In this document: positions 45,989 through 51,995 of the stretch, piece by piece
Numbering within the stretch: the stretch's first letter is position 1
How the letters are laid out: every line of letters starts with the position of its first letter
Source: Agromyces albus
GTDB lineage: Bacteria > Actinomycetota > Actinomycetes > Actinomycetales > Microbacteriaceae
Assembly: GCF_004134825.1 (NCBI RefSeq)
Contig: NZ_SDPN01000026.1
Location: 1 to 51,995 of the forward strand
Direction of reading: 5' to 3'
DNA: 51,995 nt
Notes under the pieces: model-generated
The model's database searches: none
Told to the model about the DNA's origin: nothing
What the model saw: the letters and a program-made list of their open reading frames with translations, nothing else
Translations under genes and position numbers: made by a program

Positions 45989-47950
45989 CTACTCGGCGGA
46001 TGATGCCACGGATTCCGGGAGGGTGATCGCGCTGCGTGCTCCGTCGTCCCAGAGGACGTCCGCGGTCGCCGAGTCGTCGGAGACGGCGACCGTGGGCGCC
46101 GAGCCGAGGGTGACACCCGCGAGCCCGATGGCGGCGACGAGCCAGCCGCCGTCGTCGGGAATGGGGGCGGCGAGCCAGGGTGTGCCGCTGTGCGGCCCGA
46201 GGAAGGTCGCGTCGTCGTCGAGCTGTCTGCCGGATGTCGTGAAGCCGGCGATCGCGACGATGCGTGATTCCAGGCGACTGGATGTCGCGACCGCGCCGCG
46301 TGGCGAGCAGGACGACTCGATCTCGTCGCCCGAGACAGGCCAGCCGGCGACGCGGAGCTCGTCGCCATCGACGACCTGTTCGGGGTCGCGGGCGACACGC
46401 ACGAACCGCACCTCCCATGCGCCGCGGACGAGGGAGGCGGTCGTGAGTCGCGGTCCCTTCCGCACGGTGCCGCCCGGCCACGGCGTACCGTAGTCGGGGC
46501 GCTCGGGGGCGTCGTCGACCCAGTGCGCAGTGGTCTCGGAGACCGCCCAGCCGGCCGGGGTGCCGTCATCGCATTCGACCACGTCGACGACGTGCGTCGT
46601 GAAGCCCGACCGGTCGCTCGCCACGCCGCCGGCGACGACCGCGACTGACTGGTCGGGCAGCCGCCGGGATGACGGTCCGGCGAGGAGGGGTGCGGTGGCG
46701 GTCGAGTAGCCGAATTTCGCGTAGAGCGGGGCATCGATGCCGAACGTGCCGGCATCGCCGTGGTCGGTACCGTGGTTCACGACGCGAACGATCCCATCGG
46801 CCGGGGTGCCCGCCACGAGCCACCCCGGCGCGGTGATCCGCCGCAGCACATCACCCCGTTCGACGGGGAGCGGCTCCTCGACGGCCGTCCAGACGGGGTG
46901 CGACTCGGGCAGCGCGATGCCGAGCATGCCCTTCGCCGCCCAGTACGGCGAACCCGTGCCCGAGTAATTCTGGGCGGTCGGCCGCCAGGCGTGATGCCAG
47001 CCGAGCGAGAGCCGCCCATCGTCATCGGGAGCTCGATGGCTGGCGAAGTGGGAGACGATGCCGCTCGCAGCTCGCCGCAGCAGGCCTGGCGGCACGGCCT
47101 CGGTGTTGGCGAGGGCGCCGGCCCAGAACGGGGCCGCCGCGGCGAACCGGTACGTGAGGCTTCGCCCTTGGATGAGCGGCCCGCCGTCGGCGCCGATGAG
47201 GTGCACCGCGTCCACAAGATATTCGTCGAGAGCCGCACGGTACTTCGGCAACCTGACCCGATTCGGGTCATCCGCTTCGAGCATCGTCTCCCAGATCACG
47301 GGATAGAAGTGCAGTGCCCACCCGGTGTAGTGGTCGAAGGAGCGCTGGACGCCGTCGGAGATCCAGCCGCCGTCGCGGAAGAAGGTGTCGAGCTGGTCGA
47401 GGTCGGCTTCGATGTCGCCGCGTGAGTGCGGTGCGCCGACGCTTGCGAGGAATTGCTCGACGACAACGCGGAACCACGCCCAATTGTTGGGCGGATGTGT
47501 GCCGCCGACGAAGGTCGAGAGGTAGTCGACGATCTGCGCCTGGACTCTCTCGTCGAGGTTCGCCCAGATCACGTCGCGTGTGAGATGCAGGCCGATCGCG
47601 AGGGCTGCCGCCTCGACCTTCGCCTGCTCGACCTCGTCGGGTCGAAGCCAGCGTTCGGGCGAGTCCGGGTCGGTGCCCGCGTCGAGTCCTTCGGCGTACC
47701 ACGCGGCGAGGGCTCCCGTCGTCTCGGGCGAGCCCGCGACGCGGAACGCGGCGAGCATGAATGTGCGCGCGAAGCCCTCGAGCGCGTCGACTTCTGCCCC
47801 GAACCCGCCCGGCGTGCCGGGGAAGCGCAGCAGCGCGTGTCGCGGCGAGGCGACCAAGCGAGCAGCCTCGAGCATGCGGTCGGCGAGCGCGAGCCAGTGT
47901 TCGCGGTCCCATCCGGTGATGGGGGAGTGTTCGGTCGACCTGCGGTTCAC
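45989..47950 (-). CDS. DUF2264 domain-containing protein, predicted glycoside hydrolase
   Basis: The 653-residue protein matches DUF2264: FARTFMLAAFRVAG, NNWAWFRVVVEQFLASVG, DGWISDG-like FFRDGGWISDGVQRSFDHY, WALHFYPVIW, and SLTYRFAAAAPFWAGAL. This N-terminal 380-residue alpha/alpha toroid is followed by a beta-rich C-terminal domain. I believe CAZy places DUF2264 relatives in GH154, where a beta-glucuronidase is known; this needs checking. No signal peptide is visible. GTG 47950 overlaps the dehydrogenase stop by 4 nt, so both form one operon. Earlier in-frame codons lie inside the upstream gene. Confidence 0.87.
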   Translation of the reverse strand: MNRRSTEHSPITGWDREHWLALADRMLEAARLVASPRHALLRFPGTPGGFGAEVDALEGFARTFMLAAFRVAGSPETTGALAAWYAEGLDAGTDPDSPERWLRPDEVEQAKVEAAALAIGLHLTRDVIWANLDERVQAQIVDYLSTFVGGTHPPNNWAWFRVVVEQFLASVGAPHSRGDIEADLDQLDTFFRDGGWISDGVQRSFDHYTGWALHFYPVIWETMLEADDPNRVRLPKYRAALDEYLVDAVHLIGADGGPLIQGRSLTYRFAAAAPFWAGALANTEAVPPGLLRRAASGIVSHFASHRAPDDDGRLSLGWHHAWRPTAQNYSGTGSPYWAAKGMLGIALPESHPVWTAVEEPLPVERGDVLRRITAPGWLVAGTPADGIVRVVNHGTDHGDAGTFGIDAPLYAKFGYSTATAPLLAGPSSRRLPDQSVAVVAGGVASDRSGFTTHVVDVVECDDGTPAGWAVSETTAHWVDDAPERPDYGTPWPGGTVRKGPRLTTASLVRGAWEVRFVRVARDPEQVVDGDELRVAGWPVSGDEIESSCSPRGAVATSSRLESRIVAIAGFTTSGRQLDDDATFLGPHSGTPWLAAPIPDDGGWLVAAIGLAGVTLGSAPTVAVSDDSATADVLWDDGARSAITLPESVASSAE

Positions 47951-48963
47951 GCGCTCACCCTCACGTCGTCCTGGGTGATCTCGGACTCGAGCGGACGCCC
48001 GGCGCGCCATCTCGCCAGCTCATCGAGCGCGGCATCAGACAGTCGCCGGTTCTCGGTGCCGAGCGACCCGGCGATGTGCGGCGTGATCGACACGTTGGCA
48101 AGGCGGTACAGCGGCGAATCCTCGGGAAGCGGCTCGGGGTCGGTGACGTCGAGCACCGCGTCGAGCCTTCCGGTCGAACACTCGGCAACGAGCGCGTCGG
48201 TATCGATGAGGCTGCCGCGTGCGGTGTTGATGACGGTCGCCCCAACGCGAAGTCGCGCGAGCTCGCCCGCGCCGATCATTCCGCGGGTCTCCGGGAGTTC
48301 GGGGGCGTGCAGGCTCAGCGTGTCGACCGATGAGAGCAGCTCGTCGAGCTGGACAAGCCGTGCACCCGACCGCGCGACGACCTCGGCGCCGGCGTATGGA
48401 TCGGCGACGAGCACCTCGACCCGCTCGAGCTGCTGGAGGAACGCGGTGACCAGACGACCGATGCGGCTGAAACCTACGATGCCGATCGTGCGTGCGTAGT
48501 TCGAGTAGCCATCGGTGAACAGCCCGGACGCCCAGTCGTGGCGGTGGGAGACCGGTTCGCGGGCGAGAAACTGCGCGCGCTTGCCGGCGAGCACGATCGA
48601 CGCAAACGTGAACTCGGCGACGGGTACCGCGTTCGCGCCGGCGGCGCTCGTGATGGTGATCCCACGTTCCCAGAACGCATCGGTCGTGATCTGGCGCACC
48701 GAACCCGCCGCATGGAAGACCGCACGGAGCGCGGGCATCCGGTCGAGTCGTTCAGCGGTGAGCCGAGGTGCACCCCATGAGGTGATCAGCACCTCGACGC
48801 GCGAGACGTCCACGGCCAGCGCGGGGTCATCGAGGTCGGCGGGACTCGGCCGGAGGAGGTCGACGAGTGCGGAGAGCCGCGCAAAGCGTTCCTCTTCGAA
48901 CTGCTGCGCGAAGGTCGGCGACTGCATAGCGATCAGAGCGGCGGGTATGTGCTCGCGGTTCAT
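47947..48963 (-). CDS. D-isomer-specific 2-hydroxyacid dehydrogenase family protein
   Basis: The 338-residue protein has the family's substrate-binding start, a Rossmann motif (TIGIVGFSRIGRLVTAFL), and the active-site residues: Arg in NTARGSLIDT, Glu in DPEPLPEDSPLY and His in ITPHIAGS. These enzymes reduce 2-keto acids to 2-hydroxy acids with NAD(P)H, or the reverse. The substrate is unknown. ATG 48963 is preferred to the in-frame ATG 49005 because GGGAG lies nine bases upstream. It is first in a minus-strand operon with the DUF2264 gene. Confidence 0.92.
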   Translation of the reverse strand: MNREHIPAALIAMQSPTFAQQFEEERFARLSALVDLLRPSPADLDDPALAVDVSRVEVLITSWGAPRLTAERLDRMPALRAVFHAAGSVRQITTDAFWERGITITSAAGANAVPVAEFTFASIVLAGKRAQFLAREPVSHRHDWASGLFTDGYSNYARTIGIVGFSRIGRLVTAFLQQLERVEVLVADPYAGAEVVARSGARLVQLDELLSSVDTLSLHAPELPETRGMIGAGELARLRVGATVINTARGSLIDTDALVAECSTGRLDAVLDVTDPEPLPEDSPLYRLANVSITPHIAGSLGTENRRLSDAALDELARWRAGRPLESEITQDDVRVSA

Positions 48964-49043
48964 TCCTGCTTCTCCCTCAAATACGAACTCTTCGTAATCC
49001 GTCACCGGAAGCGACCAGCTATGTCATGACTGCTGCGCGCCGC

Positions 49044-49061
49044 TGATTCATCGTTGCATCA
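49044..49061. promoter_or_regulatory. LacI-type operator O2
   Basis: Read on the minus strand, TGATGCAACGATGAATCA matches operator O1 (37243-37260) at 15 of 18 positions and keeps the TGAT...ATCA ends and the central CG. It lies 81 bases upstream of the dehydrogenase start codon and overlaps a -10-like element. Confidence 0.75.
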
Positions 49062-49085
49062 TGTTTCGACAAACGCGAGTTCGAA
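49058..49085 (-). promoter_or_regulatory. promoter of the dehydrogenase/DUF2264 operon
   Basis: On the minus strand, TTCGAA (49085-49080), a 16-nt spacer and CATGAT (49063-49058) form a plausible promoter whose -10 overlaps operator O2. The fit is moderate. Confidence 0.45.
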
Positions 49086-49393
49086 CGTTGGCCGGCCGGA
49101 TTCGACGCGGCATCGGTGTTCCCACGACCGGAACCGACCGGAACCGACCGGATAGCTTCGCAGGAAGCGAACCGTCTGGTTCCCTGCAATCACACGGGAA
49201 TCCGCGAGTTCCCGAGACATCCGGTGATGACCCGAAGGGGGCTGAATCCTCCAAGGGCCGTCGCGGCCGACGGGACGCGCGTCCATCCGACATCGGCAGA
49301 TCCAACATCGTGTCGGGTTGTGCGTTCAGGTTCAGTCACCACGCCGACGCCCCGGGCTCGATGTACTGATCGCAGTACCGCCACCGAGCCGGT
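49086..49393. other. intergenic region with a 10-bp direct repeat
   Basis: No supportable gene is present. Bases 49125-49154 hold nearly three copies of CGACCGGAAC. A small palindrome GTACTG-ATCG-CAGTAC (49363-49378) lies just after the minus-strand gene ending at 49394 and may serve as a weak terminator. Confidence 0.6.
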
Positions 49394-51163
49394 TTACGCC
49401 TGCCGCATCTCAGTGATCGCGAGCGCGGAGTCCCACGCGAGCCTGCTCTTCGCCTCGCCACGTCCGGTGCGCACGCGGTAGGACGCCCAGCGGGCGTACG
49501 AGCCGTCGGCGCGCCGGGCGAGCACGGGCACAGCGCGCACCCGCACGCCCTCGCGCGGGATCTCCTCGCCCGGGAACGTCAGCGGCGTCGGCCGCAGGGT
49601 GACGCCGGCGGTGAGGAGCGGCTCGCCGTCGCGCAACATCGCGCCCTTCCGCAGCGAGACCTGACCGGGGAGCGACGCGACCGGCACCAGCGGGATCCAG
49701 TTCGCGGGCACCTGGGACTGCAAGCGGTAGACGCGCTCCTCGGGGTCGAGGCCGTCGGGCCACGGGTCGGGCGCGGGCTGCAGTTCGGCCGACCGCTCAC
49801 GCGGGTCGCCGCTGCGGCCCTGCACGGTCTGCTCGATCGCCCACGCCATGTTCGCCTGCTCGTCGCGGAGGAAGAGCACCTCCTCGTGCGGGGCGCCGGT
49901 GACGGTGCCGGCCGCGGTCGGCGGAAGCAGGACGCCCGGCAGCGCGCCGCGCCCGGCGGCCGCGACCTTGAACATCGTGAAGCGGGGGTCGTCGAGCTCG
50001 CCGATCTCGACCGTCTCGCCGAAGTCGTCGGTCAGCTCGACACCCGCGATGCGGTTCAGGGCGCCGAGCAGCGCGTCGACCGGCACGACGAGCCAGTCGT
50101 CGCCTGATGACATCGCGAACTCCGCGAGGGCGAGCCTCGCGAGATCGTGCGGCTGCGCCTCGATCGCGCCGAGGTCGACGGCGCCGTCCTCGAGCTGCCA
50201 GTAGCGGTCGGCGGGCATGCCCGGGTAGCGCAGCGGGGTCGCGAGCATCGTCGCGCTCGACTCGATCGGCGTGCCGTCGGGTGCGCCCTCCGGCGACTCG
50301 ACGACGGCATCGGGCACCCACTCGAGGTCGCTCCACCGAACCTCGGCCGAGCCGAACTGGGTGCCGCGCGCGACGACCGCCTGGCGGCCGTCGCCGAACC
50401 GCAGGGCGAACCGGTACTCGAGCCGCTCCGTCGACCATGCCCCACCCGAGTCGGGCGCGCCGAACAGCCACGCCAGCCACTCCTGCAGCACGAGCCGCAC
50501 CGCGCCCGGGTCATCGGCGTCGGCGAGCCAGTCCGGCTCCGCGGGCGCGAGCCCCACGAGCTCCTCGGCGATCGAGACGCCGTCGGCCACGCGGCCCGCG
50601 AGCAGTGACAGGAGGCGGGGCGCCTGGGGGTCGAGCTTCGCCTCGGGGGCATCCGGTTCGGGGTCGAGGGTGAGCGGATGCCTCGCGAGCAGCGCCTCGA
50701 AGACATCGTCGGCGCCGGCGTCCTCGAGCAGGTCCGCGAGTTGGCGGCCCGCCTCGGCGCGCTGGCGCAGGCCGCGCTCGAACGCGAGGGCCGGCACGTC
50801 CTGCACGAGCTCCTCGAGCACCGCGCCCGCGCGCCACGGTCGCCACGTCGCGCCCTCGGGGGCCTCGACTGTCGCGTCATCGAGCGGCGCCCACGCCGTC
50901 ACCGGCAGCGCCGCGGATCGCACCCGCACGCTCACGACGGAGCCCGCGTCCTCGCCGATGAGCTCGCCGATCTGCCATTGGCGGCCGAGCATCCAGGCGG
51001 CGTCGGCGATGCGTGCCTCGGTGCCGGGCTTCGGGTCGCCCGTGGTCGAGTCGGGCTCCAGCCGGACCATCGCCGGCGGGTCGACGATCTGCAGCTTCCC
51101 GGCGAGGCTCTCGAGCCTCACGTTGTCGATGGTGCTCGCGACGAGCTTGATCGGGTCGGCCAT
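49394..51163 (-). CDS. conserved protein of unknown function with RQWQxGE...GEDAGS motif
   Basis: The 589-residue protein has no signal peptide or membrane segment. A distinctive early motif reads AAWMLGRQWQIGELIGEDAG (residues about 50-70). Later regions include WLAWLFGAPD, YPGMPADRYWQLEDG and EEVLFLRDEQANMAWAIEQT, the last near residue 430. I have the impression that similar RQWQ/GEDAG proteins occur as unannotated genes in several phyla, but I cannot name the family or function. ATG 51163 has GGAGG seven bases upstream and shares bases with the previous stop (TGATG), so the two genes are translationally coupled. Confidence 0.85.
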   Translation of the reverse strand: MADPIKLVASTIDNVRLESLAGKLQIVDPPAMVRLEPDSTTGDPKPGTEARIADAAWMLGRQWQIGELIGEDAGSVVSVRVRSAALPVTAWAPLDDATVEAPEGATWRPWRAGAVLEELVQDVPALAFERGLRQRAEAGRQLADLLEDAGADDVFEALLARHPLTLDPEPDAPEAKLDPQAPRLLSLLAGRVADGVSIAEELVGLAPAEPDWLADADDPGAVRLVLQEWLAWLFGAPDSGGAWSTERLEYRFALRFGDGRQAVVARGTQFGSAEVRWSDLEWVPDAVVESPEGAPDGTPIESSATMLATPLRYPGMPADRYWQLEDGAVDLGAIEAQPHDLARLALAEFAMSSGDDWLVVPVDALLGALNRIAGVELTDDFGETVEIGELDDPRFTMFKVAAAGRGALPGVLLPPTAAGTVTGAPHEEVLFLRDEQANMAWAIEQTVQGRSGDPRERSAELQPAPDPWPDGLDPEERVYRLQSQVPANWIPLVPVASLPGQVSLRKGAMLRDGEPLLTAGVTLRPTPLTFPGEEIPREGVRVRAVPVLARRADGSYARWASYRVRTGRGEAKSRLAWDSALAITEMRQA

Positions 51164-51995
51164 CAGTCCACCTCCGAGAGGAACGGCGCCAGCGTCGGAT
51201 CCCACGCGACCGCGGCGAGCTCGGCGAAGCCGAAGCCTTTCCTGGCCTGCAGCCAGGGGCTCGCGACGTAGATCGCGGGCAGCACCGCCGCGTCGCCCGG
51301 CACGCGCTCGAGCGTCACGAGTCGCGCCTTGGCGAGGTCGACCGCATCGATCACCGTCTGCACGACCGAGTCGGTCGTCCAGCGCCGGCCGTCGGGCGAG
51401 ATCGCCGAGAGCAGCACCTGCGGCGCACGCGCCGACGCCTGCCGGGCATGCACGGCCAGGCCGGTCGCGGACCGTGCCGCGCGCAGCGCCGTCTCGGGCG
51501 CCCGAAGGTCGAACGCCTTCGCGTCGGGCTGGAACGGGAGCGCCTCGACCCAGGCCTCGATCGCGAGGCCCGCGAACGCACCGGCCACATCGTCGGCATC
51601 GGGCGGCAGCTCGACCACGAGGTGCGTGGCCGTCGAGTCGGGCCACGGCACGTCGTCGGGGAGCGCGCCCGCGAGCCAGCGGTCGGTGCCCGGTGCCGGC
51701 CCGGTGTCGGTGCGCTCCGTGAGCTGCACGGCCGTGAGGTCGATGCGCCGGCCCAGCGCGCCGCCGACGAGCTGCGCCTCGGCGAGGCCCGTCATGCCGT
51801 CGAGCACGGTCGCATGGTCGCGGACGAACGCGTGGAGGCGCGCCCGACCCGGTTGCGCGAACGCCGGTTCGGCGACCGCCTGCACGAACGCGTCGGGTTC
51901 GCCGGCCGCCGAGGGCGGGCTGAGCAGCGGCAGCAGCCGGAAGCCGTCGCCGAGCACCGCTTCGGCCGCCGCCTGGGCGGCGTCGCAGAGCTCCT
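51163..51995 (-). CDS. partner protein of unknown function, 5' end outside the window
   Basis: At least 276 residues are visible, and the frame stays open to the window edge, so the N-terminus lies beyond base 51995. The visible part is rich in Ala and Leu with mixed helix and strand (FVRDHATVLDGMTGLAEAQL; HLVVELPPDADDVAGAFAGL; LPAIYVASPWLQARKGFGFA) and ends in APFLSEVD. I recognise no domain. It is directly coupled to the RQWQ-motif gene (TGATG), so they probably act as one module. Confidence 0.8.
   Translation of the reverse strand, partial: ELCDAAQAAAEAVLGDGFRLLPLLSPPSAAGEPDAFVQAVAEPAFAQPGRARLHAFVRDHATVLDGMTGLAEAQLVGGALGRRIDLTAVQLTERTDTGPAPGTDRWLAGALPDDVPWPDSTATHLVVELPPDADDVAGAFAGLAIEAWVEALPFQPDAKAFDLRAPETALRAARSATGLAVHARQASARAPQVLLSAISPDGRRWTTDSVVQTVIDAVDLAKARLVTLERVPGDAAVLPAIYVASPWLQARKGFGFAELAAVAWDPTLAPFLSEVD

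Noticed and set aside
49061..49393. Short open frames on both strands upstream of the 49394 gene end
   Set aside because: They have no ribosome site, no domain, and cover repeats and the promoter/operator region.

Overview
The window is high-GC actinobacterial chromosome. Gene content and order fit the family Microbacteriaceae, possibly a genus near Agromyces; that placement is inference from codon style and synteny, not from a search. It opens just downstream of a 23S rRNA gene, with the 23S-5S spacer, the 5S rRNA and a strong terminator.

Bases 411-17008 form one conserved plus-strand block. Its order matches the Mycobacterium tuberculosis Rv1691-Rv1713 neighbourhood: a TPR protein with a long Arg/Lys/Asp repeat tract, a HAD phosphatase, a small conserved protein, tlyA, NAD kinase, recN, pyrG, an ADP-ribose-type NUDIX hydrolase, xerD, parA, scpA, scpB, an RluB-type pseudouridine synthase, tyrA, cmk and der. 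Genes are packed with 4-26 nt overlaps. The block joins chromosome segregation (ParA, ScpA/B, XerD), DNA repair (RecN), nucleotide supply (PyrG, Cmk) and ribosome biogenesis (TlyA, RluB-like, Der).

Bases 17021-24384 hold small accessory or metabolic genes: an SRPBCC/DUF4166 pair, a GNAT acetyltransferase, a CHAD protein, an APH(6)-type kinase, a deazaflavin-dependent nitroreductase, an MpaB-type oxygenase, a MarR regulator with a palindromic operator, and membrane proteins. At 24523-24639 lies a truncated 5' end of a poxB-like gene, then tRNA-Pro(GGG) and about 500 bases without a gene. This looks like the edge of a variable region.

Bases 25358-35272 are a sugar-uptake cluster: an AraC regulator divergent from a 1101-residue DUF5107/TPR protein, a ribose-type ABC importer (binding lipoprotein, double ATPase, permease), a zinc dehydrogenase and a DUF4380 protein. 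Bases 35421-36096 hold two fused gene remnants. Bases 36142-48963 are a second glycan locus: a LacI regulator, a Tat-exported large protein of unknown enzymatic class, a polysaccharide-pyruvyltransferase-family protein, a CUT1-type ABC importer, a GH29 alpha-L-fucosidase and an SGNH esterase. A convergent minus-strand pair (DUF2264 protein and 2-hydroxyacid dehydrogenase) completes it. Near-identical 18-bp operators lie in front of both transcription units (37243-37260 and 49044-49061), so the locus is probably one LacI regulon.

The window ends in two coupled minus-strand genes of unknown function (49394-51995), the second cut by the window edge. Many genes without a Shine-Dalgarno sequence have a TANNNT-like -10 hexamer 6-8 nt before the start codon, suggesting frequent leaderless transcription.
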